Source: an uncultured Bacteroides sp.
GTDB taxonomy: Bacteria > Bacteroidota > Bacteroidia > Bacteroidales > Bacteroidaceae
DNA: 64,000 nucleotides
Assembly: GCA_947646015.1 (NCBI GenBank)
Contig: CANSEY010000011.1
Location: 1 to 64,000, forward strand
Direction: 5' to 3'
Under the pieces are notes generated by a model. The model saw only the letters and a list, made by a program, of their open reading frames with translations. It had not been told where the DNA came from and ran no database searches. Within the stretch, counting starts at the first letter, position 1; every line of letters begins with the position of its first letter. This document shows, piece after piece, positions 1-10,001 of the stretch. The position numbers were made by a program, and so were the translations under genes.

Positions 1-33
1 TGAGCTATTTCCGCATTTTTTCGTTTGCGGTTG

Positions 34-64
34 CAAAGGTAGGGATTTTCCGTAATTCTGCAAA
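34..64 (-). promoter_or_regulatory. Bacteroidota-type promoter for a gene left of the window
   Basis: On the minus strand a TTTG (61-64) is followed after exactly 19 bp by TACCTTTG (34-41), a full match to the Bacteroidota -33/-7 consensus (TTTG, 19-21 bp, TAnnTTTG). It points away from nspC toward the left edge, so it should drive a minus-strand gene lying outside the window. The rest of 1-132 shows no coding feature. Confidence 0.55.
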
Positions 65-132
65 CATTCTGCATCTTTTTTTCACAAGAATCTGCACACT
101 TTGTTTCCGCAAACAAACAATTGTTTTGATTA

Positions 133-1272
133 TCAACTCATTCGGTCCCGATAGTCTTCATAAGAAAATTGCTTGTATATTTCCGCTTTCCCTTCTTTTG
201 TCCACAAAGCGATGGCGGGATGATGGATTCCGTTAAACATATTTGTCTTGACCATAGTATAGTGAATCATATCTTCGAACACAATCCGTTCTCCGATCTG
301 CAACTCATGATCGAAACTCCATAATCCCATATAATCACCACTCAAACAAGAATTACCTCCCAAACGATAAATAAATTCTCCTTCATTCCCCATCTCCGCA
401 CCACGAACGGCAGGCTGATAAGGCATTTCCAGACAATCGGGCATGTGGCAGGTGAAACTCACATTCAGAATAGCCGTCTTGATACCGCGACTCTCAACGA
501 TATCTACCACTTCCGAAGTCAGGACTCCTGTCTGCCATGTAAAAGCAGAACCGGGTTCAAGGATGATCTGCAAATGAGGATATCGTGCTTTCAGGTCTTG
601 CAATAATTTAATCAGATGTTCTGTATCATAATCTTTTCGGGTCATCAGATGCCCGCCTCCCAGATTCAGCCATTTAATTTGCGGGAACCAGCGGGAGAAT
701 TTCTCTTCCAGATGCTGCAAAGTACGTTCCAGCTCGAAAGAAGAAGATTCGCAGTGACAATGACAATGGAAACCTTCGATTCCTTTGGGCAAGGTATCCG
801 GTAATAAGTCGGCGGTCATTCCGAAACGGGTACCGGGTGCGCACGGATTATAAAGTTCTGTTTCTACTTCCGAATATTCGGGATTCACACGGATACCGCA
901 GGAGATTCCGCTTCCTTCGGCCACTGTCATCGGATAGAAACGACGGAACTGTGCCATTGAATTAAAAGTGATGTGGCTGCTGCAACGCATGATTTCCGGA
1001 AAATCCTGTTCCGTATACGCAGGAGAATAAGTATGGGCTTTACTTCCAAATTCTTCCAATGCCAGACGCGCTTCATACACAGAACTTGCTGTGGAATGCT
1101 CCACGTATTCGCGGAATATCGGAAATGAACGCCACATGGCGAATGACTTGAAGGCGAGAATAATCTCTACTCCTACCCTGTCGGCTACGCTTTTTATCAG
1201 ACACAGGTTCTTTCGCAAGAGTTCTTCCTCCATAATATAGCAAGGAGAAGGAAATTGGGTGAAATCTATCAT
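133..1272 (-). CDS. nspC: Carboxynorspermidine decarboxylase
   Basis: PLP-dependent decarboxylase of the alanine-racemase-fold group IV decarboxylases, which converts carboxynorspermidine/carboxyspermidine to norspermidine/spermidine in the cytoplasm. The 379-residue length is normal for NspC. The PLP lysine is K42 in ILAFKSFAMW. A glycine-rich phosphate-binding stretch NLGGGHLM and the EPGSAF segment follow in the barrel. The C-terminal part carries GGNSCLSGDYMG, whose cysteine is the usual active-site residue at the dimer interface. It is transcribed alone, divergently from the flavoprotein gene at 1450. The partner carboxyspermidine dehydrogenase is not in the window. Family assignment is firm; whether the product is norspermidine or spermidine is inferred from what is known of gut Bacteroides. 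Confidence 0.93.
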   Translation of the reverse strand: MIDFTQFPSPCYIMEEELLRKNLCLIKSVADRVGVEIILAFKSFAMWRSFPIFREYVEHSTASSVYEARLALEEFGSKAHTYSPAYTEQDFPEIMRCSSHITFNSMAQFRRFYPMTVAEGSGISCGIRVNPEYSEVETELYNPCAPGTRFGMTADLLPDTLPKGIEGFHCHCHCESSSFELERTLQHLEEKFSRWFPQIKWLNLGGGHLMTRKDYDTEHLIKLLQDLKARYPHLQIILEPGSAFTWQTGVLTSEVVDIVESRGIKTAILNVSFTCHMPDCLEMPYQPAVRGAEMGNEGEFIYRLGGNSCLSGDYMGLWSFDHELQIGERIVFEDMIHYTMVKTNMFNGIHHPAIALWTKEGKAEIYKQFSYEDYRDRMS

Positions 1273-1315
1273 ATATAAATTTATTATCTAAAATAACGCC
1301 TTACGGACGTGCCTG

Positions 1316-1323
1316 CAAAAATA
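1316..1323 (-). promoter_or_regulatory. -7 element upstream of nspC
   Basis: Minus-strand TATTTTTG followed by CA matches the TAnnTTTG(CA) -7 box common in Bacteroides. It lies 44 bp upstream of the nspC start. No convincing -33 TTTG is seen at 19-21 bp, so this is a partial match. Confidence 0.35.
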
Positions 1324-1449
1324 CAAATTCAAAAGCAAAGAGAGATTCTTTTATTTTTAATTAAGATATTGAGTTTCGAAAACTTTTTCTTATTTTTAGA
1401 CCTTGTATATTATAGATGTAGTTGTTTCATCCTAAATACCCGATTGATT

Positions 1450-2004
1450 ATGAATAAAGATTTAAGAAAAGTGGTGATTCTCCTGGCGCATCCCAATATG
1501 AAGGAATCACAAGCAAACAAAGCACTGATTGATGCTGTGAGTGATATTGAAGGCGTAGCAGTATTCAATCTTTACGACCAGCAAGGCGCTTCTTTTGATG
1601 TTGACGAATGGAGCAAAATCATTTCCGATGCTTCCGCCCTCATTTATCAATTTCCCTTTCATTGGATGGCTGCGCCGTCATTGCTCAAAAAATGGCAGGA
1701 CGAAGTATTCACCTTCCTTTCCAAGACTCCGGCAGTAGCCGGGAAACCATTGACAGTAGTAACCACCACAGGTTCCGAATATGAGGCATACCGCAGCGGA
1801 GGCAGAAACCGCTTCACAGTGGATGAGCTTTTACGTCCTTATCAGGTTAGTGCCATTCATTCGGGGATGTCGTGGCAAACGCCTGTTGTTGTTTACGGAA
1901 TGGGAACCGCAGATGCGGGAAAGAACATCGCTGAGGGAGCCAACTTGTATAAGCAACGGGTAGAAATGCTGATCGGCAGCAGCAATGCAGGAAATAACTG
2001 GTGA
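1450..2004 (+). CDS. NAD(P)H:quinone oxidoreductase-like flavodoxin-fold protein (KefF/MdaB type)
   Basis: Cytoplasmic flavoprotein of the Flavodoxin_2 family (KefF, MdaB, WrbA-like), likely reducing quinones or other electrophiles with NAD(P)H and bound FMN. The 184-residue protein begins MNKDLRKVVILLAHP, the typical first strand with the AHP turn for phosphate binding. FPFHWMAAPSLLKKWQDEVF, the family's FPxxWxxxPxxLKxWxD signature, lies near residues 70-90, and TTTGSEYEAY near residue 112 is the second FMN loop. An in-frame upstream extension to 1309 exists but has no homologous look and overlaps the nspC promoter region, so the ATG at 1450 was chosen. No K+ efflux antiporter (KefC) lies nearby, so a Kef ancillary role is not supported. 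Confidence 0.85.
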   Translation: MNKDLRKVVILLAHPNMKESQANKALIDAVSDIEGVAVFNLYDQQGASFDVDEWSKIISDASALIYQFPFHWMAAPSLLKKWQDEVFTFLSKTPAVAGKPLTVVTTTGSEYEAYRSGGRNRFTVDELLRPYQVSAIHSGMSWQTPVVVYGMGTADAGKNIAEGANLYKQRVEMLIGSSNAGNNW

Positions 2005-2025
2005 ATTATCTCCTATACCTTATTT

Positions 2026-2086
2026 CGATTAGCTATTAGCAAAAACAAATTAGCTATTAGCTAATCGAAATATGCTAATAGCTAAT
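2026..2086. repeat. Inverted/direct repeat cluster between convergent genes (probable bidirectional terminator)
   Basis: ATTAGCTATTAGC occurs at 2028-2040 and again at 2049-2061. Its reverse complement GCTAATAGCTAAT is at 2074-2086. CGATTAGCTA at 2026 also pairs with TAGCTAATCG ending at 2067. Several alternative hairpins are possible between the 3' ends of the 1450 and 2095 genes. A bidirectional terminator is the simplest reading, though the stems are A/T-rich and not followed by a clean T run. Confidence 0.5.
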
Positions 2087-2094
2087 TTATTTCT

Positions 2095-5000
2095 TCAAGG
2101 CTTCTTCACCATCATCTTCTTTTTATTCAAAGTCAGTACCGGCAAGAAAATAAACACGCCGATCACGGACATTACCAGTCCACCGATAGTACCTGCAGCC
2201 AAAGGAAACCAGAAACCTTCTTTCTCTGCTCCCACCATAAAGGGGATAAAGCCAAGGATGGTAGAAACAACCGTCAGAAAAATAGGGATCACTTTCGTAT
2301 TCCATGCCTTCACGTAAGCACGAAGAGAAGAAAGGCAGGGAAAGCGTTTTCGAATCGCATTGTACTCATTTAAAATATAAATACTGGCATTCACTGTGAT
2401 ACCGCAGAGCAGAATGAACGAAGCGAAACCACCCTGGTCAAAGTTCAACTTGAACCAGTAGAACGTCAGAAACACACCGATATAAGAGATCGGAATGACA
2501 AAGATGATCGCTAACGGCTGTTTCAACGAATTGAACAGAATGCTTGTAATAAAGAAAATGATAGCAATCACAATCAGGAGCAAGCGATACTGTTTGTTGG
2601 CACCTCCACCCCATGACCAGTTATTACTTTCCGCTTCCGCCTTATATCCCATCGGGAGAAGTTCATTAAACTCTTCCAGGTCTTTTTTCAGCAGCTTATT
2701 TCCCTGTTCCGACGCACCGATATACTCATATTGCAGGCATAAGCGGTATTGTTGATTCTCCTTCGCCACTTCCTGCGGCATCTGTCCCTTCTCTACCTTA
2801 GCCAGTTCCGCCAGTTTATACTCTTTATCGCCTACACGGAAAGGATAATACTGCATGGCCCATATATCCCGCTGATCCGACTGGCGGGAAGAGAGTTTGA
2901 TTTTTTCCGTTCCATCTTCGGTAACAACGGAACCGATTTCCTGATTCCGCCCATATATGGGACGAATAGCAGCAAACAGTTCTCCGGCTCCGATCCCCGC
3001 TCCGATCATCCGTTGTTTATCCAGCTCAAAATAAAACTCCTGATAATCATCCTTCCACCACGAGAAATTGGAACCGACCGTAACTTCCCTGATACGGCGA
3101 TGAGACAATAAGACCTCTTTCAGTTTTGTAGCCCAGCTATAAAGTTCATCATAATTATATCCGTACATTTTCACCCGGAATGATCCCGCATTCTCGCGTA
3201 CACTATTACTGAATCCCTGATCCTGTAATCCATAAATACTCCAATCTCCTCCCCCCAACTGGAGAGCTTTACTGATCATGTTAGCTTTCAGCGTATATGG
3301 GAACCCGCTTTTCTGATTTTCCTTTGTGAAACGAATGCTGATAGATGCCCTGCGGGCACTTTCTACCGATGTCTGAAACTGCTTGATCTCCTTGAACTCG
3401 CTCAGATAAGTTTCCATTCGCTTGATCAGTGCATTCATCTGTTCAAGCGTACTGCCGTTCGGTAAATTGGCGTTGGCATAAAGCACCACCTCCTCATTCC
3501 GGGTAAAGTAGCTCCCTTCATACACCTTTTGCACAAACAGCCTCAGACTTCCTCCCAACGCTTTATCCACTATCGGTTTCACCTTTTCCTTATAGGTAGG
3601 AGTCCCCAGTGTCTTATTATAAATCTCTGCCCATTTGCCATCCCCATCCATCTTTTCCGGCAACAGAAAGACCGGTAATCCGAATGCCAGCAACAGCAAC
3701 AGACAAACCGCTACTCTCCAGCGGCAAAGCCTCTGTATCAGCCACCTGTAGAAATGACTGAAATAGACCGGCCCCCTTCGCATCTTCGAACGCAGCCATC
3801 CTAAGAAACGGGTATTCCCCATTTTCCATTTTCTCTTCACTCCGGTCAGAGAAGACTTCCTGCGTCGTTTCAACCCGATTTTATCAATCAAAGAAGGTAC
3901 AAAGAACAGAGCAACCAATAATGAAACTCCCAGATTAATCATCACCACTGCGGCAAAATCCTGCAGATTCAGACGAATCCTCTCGTCCAGAAAGAAGATG
4001 ATGACCAACGCTCCCATTGTTGTCAGTGTAGCCGCCAATACAGACATGAACGCCTTCCGGTTTTTACATCGAAGATAATGATCACTCATCACAATCGTAT
4101 TATCAATCACCAGGTTCAGTGAAACCGTGATACCCGCCAAAGAATATAACTGCATTTCCAGTCCGAAGACATAGTAAAAGATAACGGCTATTGCCATATT
4201 CACGGTCAGACTGGTGACAATCAAAAACAGATATTTGGGGCTGAAAGTAATCAGCAGTACAAACAAGAGCAGGATAGCCACCGTCACTCCCGTACGCAAA
4301 TAAATCTTGTTCAGCTCGTCATGTATAAACTCTGTAGTATCATAACTGGTATGAATCTCGTATCCCGCCGGAAGCGACAGTCTGATATCATCCATACACG
4401 CCTGTACTTTTTTGCTCAGTTCCAGCTGATTAGCCGCCTCTTCAGCGACAACAGACAGATAAATCGAATTCAGCCCATTGATCCGGTAATAGCTCTGAGG
4501 CTGCTCTTCCATACGGACGACCTTCACCAGTTCGTCCAAGCGGATGATTCTCCCATCCTTCACTTTCACCTGTATCTGCCCGGCGTCAAACTCCCGGTTA
4601 TCATGTTCGGGCATCAGCACCAACCGAATCCATTCCTTGCCCGAAGCCGCCTGTTCCACATCATAAGTCCCCAGAAACTCTTTCTGATAATGCAGACCGA
4701 CTGCCTGACTAATTTCATCCGTACTCACCCCCAACGCACGCAACTGCTCATAATCATACTCCAGACGCCATTCCATCGGTGTGGCTCCGCTGACGTTTAT
4801 CTTATAGATTCCCGGAAGCTGCGCAAGGCGTGTCTTTATATGTTCCTCCGCATACTTCTGAATCAGACTGGGAGTGGCAGGCGCATTAATCGTGAATGCG
4901 ATAAAAGGTCCCTGACTTTTCTGCTCCGGACTTGCCATCTGAATGTACGGGTAACTAACTCCCGCCGGCAATTCCGGCCAAGTCTGACGAATGATGGTCG

Positions 5001-5340
5001 AAGCCTCAAAACGTGCGACAGCCGCATCTGCATGCTTGTCCAGACTCACATTTATACTTCCCCAGCCATTGCCGGAAGTCGAAGATATGCTTTGTATTCC
5101 CTTGACACGGGCAAGCATCGCCTCCAGTTTGCTGGTAGCCGTCATCTCCACGACACGTGCCGAAGTCCCTCCCATGCCGAACCATACAGAAAATCCGGGT
5201 AAGGTCCGTGACGGATTCAGCTTCACCGGCAGCAACGGAACAAGTGCCAGCCCGACCAACGCCACGCTGATAAAAGCGACAATGAGCGTAAAAGCGGAAG
5301 CCTTTGATGACTTTTTAATTTCAGAACCTATATCTTGCAT
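2095..5340 (-). CDS. RND efflux permease (second permease of the operon)
   Basis: Inner-membrane proton-driven RND transporter subunit of 1081 residues, the normal size of AcrB/MexB/CusA relatives. A first membrane segment at about residues 15-35 precedes a large periplasmic porter region, then five closely spaced segments (about 340-490), the second periplasmic loop and a C-terminal membrane block. The TM4 relay region reads SLNLVIDNTIVMSDHY, so only one of the two acidic AcrB relay residues is kept. The TM10 region reads GITVNASIYILNEY, with no lysine at the AcrB K940 position. It is the last gene of an operon after the fusion protein, the first permease and the TolC-like gene, 31 bp after the TolC gene. 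Substrate is unknown; it may form a heteromeric pump with the other permease. Confidence 0.88.
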   Translation of the reverse strand: MQDIGSEIKKSSKASAFTLIVAFISVALVGLALVPLLPVKLNPSRTLPGFSVWFGMGGTSARVVEMTATSKLEAMLARVKGIQSISSTSGNGWGSINVSLDKHADAAVARFEASTIIRQTWPELPAGVSYPYIQMASPEQKSQGPFIAFTINAPATPSLIQKYAEEHIKTRLAQLPGIYKINVSGATPMEWRLEYDYEQLRALGVSTDEISQAVGLHYQKEFLGTYDVEQAASGKEWIRLVLMPEHDNREFDAGQIQVKVKDGRIIRLDELVKVVRMEEQPQSYYRINGLNSIYLSVVAEEAANQLELSKKVQACMDDIRLSLPAGYEIHTSYDTTEFIHDELNKIYLRTGVTVAILLLFVLLITFSPKYLFLIVTSLTVNMAIAVIFYYVFGLEMQLYSLAGITVSLNLVIDNTIVMSDHYLRCKNRKAFMSVLAATLTTMGALVIIFFLDERIRLNLQDFAAVVMINLGVSLLVALFFVPSLIDKIGLKRRRKSSLTGVKRKWKMGNTRFLGWLRSKMRRGPVYFSHFYRWLIQRLCRWRVAVCLLLLLAFGLPVFLLPEKMDGDGKWAEIYNKTLGTPTYKEKVKPIVDKALGGSLRLFVQKVYEGSYFTRNEEVVLYANANLPNGSTLEQMNALIKRMETYLSEFKEIKQFQTSVESARRASISIRFTKENQKSGFPYTLKANMISKALQLGGGDWSIYGLQDQGFSNSVRENAGSFRVKMYGYNYDELYSWATKLKEVLLSHRRIREVTVGSNFSWWKDDYQEFYFELDKQRMIGAGIGAGELFAAIRPIYGRNQEIGSVVTEDGTEKIKLSSRQSDQRDIWAMQYYPFRVGDKEYKLAELAKVEKGQMPQEVAKENQQYRLCLQYEYIGASEQGNKLLKKDLEEFNELLPMGYKAEAESNNWSWGGGANKQYRLLLIVIAIIFFITSILFNSLKQPLAIIFVIPISYIGVFLTFYWFKLNFDQGGFASFILLCGITVNASIYILNEYNAIRKRFPCLSSLRAYVKAWNTKVIPIFLTVVSTILGFIPFMVGAEKEGFWFPLAAGTIGGLVMSVIGVFIFLPVLTLNKKKMMVKKP

Positions 5341-5371
5341 GATTCATTTGTCTATATCCCAAAAGAAATTA

Positions 5372-6871
5372 CTATCTAATCAGTCTTCCTCCATTAAAGT
5401 CGAAACGATCCGAAAGAGAAAGCTTCGTAGCAAAATCGAATAAAGTCAGACGACGTATTTTATAATAATTCAGCCAGTAGTTCTGCAAGGCAGAAATGTA
5501 GTTGCGCTGCGCCTCCTGCTGCCTGTTGAGCGAAAGCGTCAGACTATTAATATCCGCTTTACCGATAATAAAACGTTGCCTTGTCTCATTATAAGCCAGT
5601 ATCGCCAGGTCCAGCGCTTCTTCCGCACTGGCAATCAACTGCTGCTGGATATTAAAATCACTCACCGTCATGATGACTTCCTCCTCAATACTGATCTCAT
5701 CCTGACGTGCCGAAATCTTCACTACATTCAGATTATTCCGTGCCATGTTGTATTTGCCCTTACGAACGCCCCAGTCCAGCAGCGGAATCGATACGCTGAC
5801 CGCTACCAAGTCCTGCTGCATCGGTTTATGATACACATCTCCGAAGTTTTCCGCCACCTGGTTGAAACCGATACTGGCATTCACGCTGGCATTGAAACGG
5901 GATTCCTTCTTTGTTCTGTCCACATTCCGCTCCGCTTCCAGTACATTCTGCTTCAGTTCCAGCAACTGCGGATTATTGCTCCTTCCCCATCTCAAAGCCT
6001 CATCCACCGGAATCTCCATCATACTTGGGCGTGAAGGAAGCTCCAGTTCGATCTGGGTATTCTTATCCAGATTCAGAAAAGATGCCAGTGAGAACATTGC
6101 CCGTTTCAAGGCGCTTGCCCTATTCTGCAATGTATTCTGTGCATTCACTTTATCCAGCTTTAAAGTCAACAGGTCCGCCTGTGAAATAGCGGCGATCCGG
6201 TGCCGTTGCTGTCCGATGCGGTACAAAGTATCCGTAGATGCGAGGTTTTCCTTTGCCAGTTTGTATTCCGCCTGCGCCATCGCCAGCGAAAAGAAATAAT
6301 TCGTCGCCGTTTCCGAAACCTTTTCCACATTATAAAGAAATTCCTTTTTCACACGCTCGTATTTCAGCGGTTCGATCTTCCGGTCCCATTTGAAAGGATT
6401 ATACCCGACCAGGCTCTGCGAATAACCGAGCCGTATCGGGACGCTGGTAAACTGTGTCGCACTATTATCCCCGAAATTACGCATATAGGCAAGGTTCGAC
6501 TCCAGATAGAACGTACCTCCGGTCAGGTCCAGATTTTGACGGACACTTAATCCTCCATAGGCATAATATGACTGTTGCGTACGGTAGACATCCAGGTCCT
6601 GTCCCGAATCATAACGTTTCGTGATATCCCGGTTATATTGTGCCGGGGTAAGGTCCATTGTCAGACTCGGCAAACGGTTTGCCCGGTACGTCCGGTATTC
6701 CCAATAACCGGACAGATACATATTTTGTGTGCGGAATGACTCCAGCGAACTGTCGTTAGCTAAAGCGATAGTCTGGTTCAAGTCCAGCACCAGACGTTTC
6801 TGGGCATATACTGAAGAGAAACATATCCCCGATGCTGCCATCAATACAAAAAGAACGGATGATTTCTTCAT
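5372..6871 (-). CDS. TolC-family outer membrane efflux channel
   Basis: Outer-membrane channel component of the tripartite pump. A signal peptide (MKKSSVLFVLMAASGICFSSVYA, cleavage after VYA) precedes QKRLVLDLNQTIALA, the usual start of an OEP/TolC domain. Two internally related halves rich in heptad helices follow, with NPQLLELKQNVLEAERNVD starting the second. The 499-residue length is slightly long for the family but normal in Bacteroides. Its ATG overlaps the stop of the upstream permease gene by 4 bp, which implies translational coupling in the same operon. It has no lipobox, so it is probably not lipidated. Confidence 0.9.
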   Translation of the reverse strand: MKKSSVLFVLMAASGICFSSVYAQKRLVLDLNQTIALANDSSLESFRTQNMYLSGYWEYRTYRANRLPSLTMDLTPAQYNRDITKRYDSGQDLDVYRTQQSYYAYGGLSVRQNLDLTGGTFYLESNLAYMRNFGDNSATQFTSVPIRLGYSQSLVGYNPFKWDRKIEPLKYERVKKEFLYNVEKVSETATNYFFSLAMAQAEYKLAKENLASTDTLYRIGQQRHRIAAISQADLLTLKLDKVNAQNTLQNRASALKRAMFSLASFLNLDKNTQIELELPSRPSMMEIPVDEALRWGRSNNPQLLELKQNVLEAERNVDRTKKESRFNASVNASIGFNQVAENFGDVYHKPMQQDLVAVSVSIPLLDWGVRKGKYNMARNNLNVVKISARQDEISIEEEVIMTVSDFNIQQQLIASAEEALDLAILAYNETRQRFIIGKADINSLTLSLNRQQEAQRNYISALQNYWLNYYKIRRLTLFDFATKLSLSDRFDFNGGRLIR

Positions 6872-9800
6872 AATTCAACATGTTTTTCATTTGGTTTGTG
6901 ATTCCCGCTTTTTCCCCGATAGATAAACCAGTAAAGCAGCGGTATGATAAAGAGGCTGACCGCCGTACCGATGGACATCGTGCCTATCATGGCGATAGAC
7001 AACGGCTTTTGCAGTTCCGATCCCATATCCGAGGAGAACAGCAACGGCACCATGGCAAAGATGGTCGTCAGCGAAGTCATGATAATCGGACGCAGACGCC
7101 TGCGGCCTGCTTCGTGAATAGCTTCCAGCAAAGGAACGCCTGCCTTGCGCAGTTCATTGATCGCATCCAGTTTCAGAATAGAGTCATTGATTACAATACC
7201 ACAGGTCACAATCAGACCGATGGCAGACATCAGATTCAGCGTATGCCCGCATATCCAAAGCAAGAGTAAGGCAAATGCCACATCAATCGGGATTTCCGCC
7301 AGTACCAGCAACGGCTGCAGAAAACTCTCGAACTGTGCGGCAAGAATGAAATACATCAGCAGCAGTGAGATCAACAGAATCACGACCAGTTCATCCAGCA
7401 TCTCCTTGTTGGAGAAGATACTGCCGGAGAAGCCCGTATCCCAGTCCCCTGTTTCCTCCGCCACCTGTTTCACTTCACGCATCAGCCGGTTCGCATCCTG
7501 CACGCCGTAAAAGTCGAACGGGACATACTCGCCGTTACGTCCGGAAGTAATACTTTTCAAGTCTTCGGCGGGAGCTACGTTGATCAATTCCCGAAGCGGG
7601 ATAAAATCGACATTCCCACGGTTGTCCGGTTGCGTCTGCACCAGTGTTTCCTGCAACACCTCGTTCACAGTCTTTTCATCCCCGGCAATGTTGATCGGCA
7701 AATACTGCTGATAAGAGTGCAGCATCGTCACACTGTTTTCCCGGAAAGCCGTTTTCAGTACCCGATACAGTTCGTTGTAGGAAACACGGTAGAGCAAGAG
7801 TTTCTCTTTGCTGATACTCAGATTCAACTGGTTTTCGAAGGCGATACCTGTCGGATTGATTCCGGTTTTTCGTCCCAGTTCCTGTTCAACGCTACGGATT
7901 GCTTCCGCTTTGGGGGCTTCCGCTTTATTACGGGTGTAAAATTCCGCCACCACATCCGGTTCACCCGTCACAAAGAGTTTCTCAAATACCGTTTCCGGCG
8001 GAGAGAAAGAAATGACAGAGAGCGGATAACGTTCCTTCAGTTTCCGGTATACCGCCTGTTCCAAAGAGGCAATAGCATTGGAAGTCTCCGTACGGAAATA
8101 AAGTTCCGCTTCGGAAGAAGACAGTTCCCGTTCCCGATTGAGAATGAAATCCTGTCTGCCGATAGAGGCTGTTTGCTCCAGTACTTCATCTTTCAGTTCC
8201 TTGAAAAGTTCATCCACCCGTCGTTTGTTTTCATCCACATGGATATTCTCATTCCATTCTATCCGGGCGATCAGTTCATTTTCCTCGATATCGGGCATCC
8301 GTTCTTTGTCTATAAAGAAAAAGAAGAATACGCAAAGCGGAATGGAAATCACACAGAACAGTACACTGAACGTTTTATGGCGAAATACCCAGTCAACACC
8401 CGCATCATAGAAGCGGTCCAGCGTGTGATCCTTGATCGGGTTATTAAATTTGAAAGAAAGCCACTTCCATTTCCGGGTGCGGACACCTGTCCGGTAAACC
8501 AGCAGATAAAGCACGGGAAGCAGCATGATACCGGTGAGATAAGACACCATCAGTCCTACAGTGACGGAAAAAGCCTGGTCAAAGAAAATAGCGCCTGCAA
8601 TACCGCTCATAAAAATCAGCGGGGCAAAGACGGCAATAGTTGTCAGAGAAGAACTCAGCATGGGGGTGACCACTTCACTGGTTCCCGTCACACAAGCACG
8701 GCGCAAGGAGTATCCCCGTTCACGGTATTGCGATATATTCTCAGTCACAATAATCGAACTGTCAATCATCATTCCCAATGCCAGGATCAATCCGGCAAGT
8801 GAAATGATATTGAGAGACATATTGCAAAGGTAGAAAAAGACAAAACTGATCACGATGGACACCACCATACTGAGTCCGATAACCAAAGGAGACTTTACAT
8901 CTCCCAGAAACAGAACCGCTACCAGACAAATAAAGAGAAAGCCCAGGGAGAGATTCTGTTGCAGATTAGAGATGGTGTAGTCCAGCAGTTCCGTCTGATT
9001 ACGGCTGATGCTGAAATCGATCTCCGGGTATACTAACTGAAAATAGGTCATCGTGCCAACCAGCGCCTGCTTCATCTTATCCATGTTCTCATCCGCCTGT
9101 TTGATGACGGCAAGGCTCACCGCCCGTTTTCCATTGGACAGGGATACTCCTTTTTCCTTTACAGGTACGACGCTTACTTTGCAGAAGTCTTTTAACTGTA
9201 CGATGCGGTCGCCCTTACGCAGATAGATATTTTCCACATCCTCCGCTGTACGCAGCAATGTCGAGAATTTAATATTGTATTCATAATACCCGTCGCGCAC
9301 TGTCATGCTGCCCGGTTCCACATTATTAGAGGATAAAGCCGATTCGATATCTCCAATGGAGAGTCCCATCATGGCGAGCTTGTCCTTGTCGGGCACAATT
9401 TGTACTTGCCGTTCCAAAATTCCGGTCACGTCCACCATGGCAACTTCTTCAAGCTGCTCTATCCTGCGCTTGATGACAGACTCGGCAAACTCACACAATT
9501 CAAGGAAGGAGTGCTGTTCCGTAGCTCCGTAAGCACTGTCATTCTTCAGTGTCAGATTCAGATAGAATACGGGAATATCCGTTGCACTCGCTTTGATTAC
9601 CTTCGGGCGTTCCGCTTCTTTCGGAAGATAGTTCATGGCGGCATCTATCTTCTCATTTACCTCGATAAAGGCAAGGTCGGTATTCGTTCCATATTCAAAT
9701 GACAAGCGGATAATGCCCGCCCCGTCTCTCGATTCACTATGAATATCCTTCAGGGTAGAGACCTGAATCAACTGCCCCCGCAAAGGTTTGACAATCGTGT

Positions 9801-9975
9801 TTTCCAATTCCCGGGCAGAGGTATTGGCAGACGCCACCTGTACCGTAATCTCAGGAATAGCGATATTGGGAAGCAGCGATATAGGCAGCGTAGAGTACGT
9901 CACCAGTCCGATGATGAAACAGGCGGTAAAGGCCATCAATACGGCAATAGGGCGCTGAATTAAGAATTTTATCAT
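6868..9975 (-). CDS. RND efflux permease (first permease of the operon)
   Basis: Proton-driven inner-membrane permease of the hydrophobe/amphiphile efflux group, 1035 residues. It starts MIKFLIQRPIAVLMAF, the canonical first membrane segment, followed by the LPNIAIPEITVQV porter strand. The TM4 relay region ALGMMIDSSIIVTENI keeps one acid. TM10 has TCGIVINDSILKLDA, without the AcrB-type lysine, as in many Bacteroidota pumps. A second membrane block occupies about residues 860-1020. It lies 26 bp downstream of the fusion-protein gene and overlaps the TolC gene by 4 bp. Substrates cannot be told from sequence; drugs, bile salts or envelope lipids are plausible. Confidence 0.9.
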   Translation of the reverse strand: MIKFLIQRPIAVLMAFTACFIIGLVTYSTLPISLLPNIAIPEITVQVASANTSARELENTIVKPLRGQLIQVSTLKDIHSESRDGAGIIRLSFEYGTNTDLAFIEVNEKIDAAMNYLPKEAERPKVIKASATDIPVFYLNLTLKNDSAYGATEQHSFLELCEFAESVIKRRIEQLEEVAMVDVTGILERQVQIVPDKDKLAMMGLSIGDIESALSSNNVEPGSMTVRDGYYEYNIKFSTLLRTAEDVENIYLRKGDRIVQLKDFCKVSVVPVKEKGVSLSNGKRAVSLAVIKQADENMDKMKQALVGTMTYFQLVYPEIDFSISRNQTELLDYTISNLQQNLSLGFLFICLVAVLFLGDVKSPLVIGLSMVVSIVISFVFFYLCNMSLNIISLAGLILALGMMIDSSIIVTENISQYRERGYSLRRACVTGTSEVVTPMLSSSLTTIAVFAPLIFMSGIAGAIFFDQAFSVTVGLMVSYLTGIMLLPVLYLLVYRTGVRTRKWKWLSFKFNNPIKDHTLDRFYDAGVDWVFRHKTFSVLFCVISIPLCVFFFFFIDKERMPDIEENELIARIEWNENIHVDENKRRVDELFKELKDEVLEQTASIGRQDFILNRERELSSSEAELYFRTETSNAIASLEQAVYRKLKERYPLSVISFSPPETVFEKLFVTGEPDVVAEFYTRNKAEAPKAEAIRSVEQELGRKTGINPTGIAFENQLNLSISKEKLLLYRVSYNELYRVLKTAFRENSVTMLHSYQQYLPINIAGDEKTVNEVLQETLVQTQPDNRGNVDFIPLRELINVAPAEDLKSITSGRNGEYVPFDFYGVQDANRLMREVKQVAEETGDWDTGFSGSIFSNKEMLDELVVILLISLLLMYFILAAQFESFLQPLLVLAEIPIDVAFALLLLWICGHTLNLMSAIGLIVTCGIVINDSILKLDAINELRKAGVPLLEAIHEAGRRRLRPIIMTSLTTIFAMVPLLFSSDMGSELQKPLSIAMIGTMSIGTAVSLFIIPLLYWFIYRGKSGNHKPNEKHVEL

Positions 9976-10001
9976 AGATTCATTATTTAATTCTTAATTC
10001 T

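Noticed and set aside
7630..8802. 390-codon plus-strand frame opposite the first RND permease
   Set aside because: Antisense shadow of a real gene with no recognisable motif or promoter.
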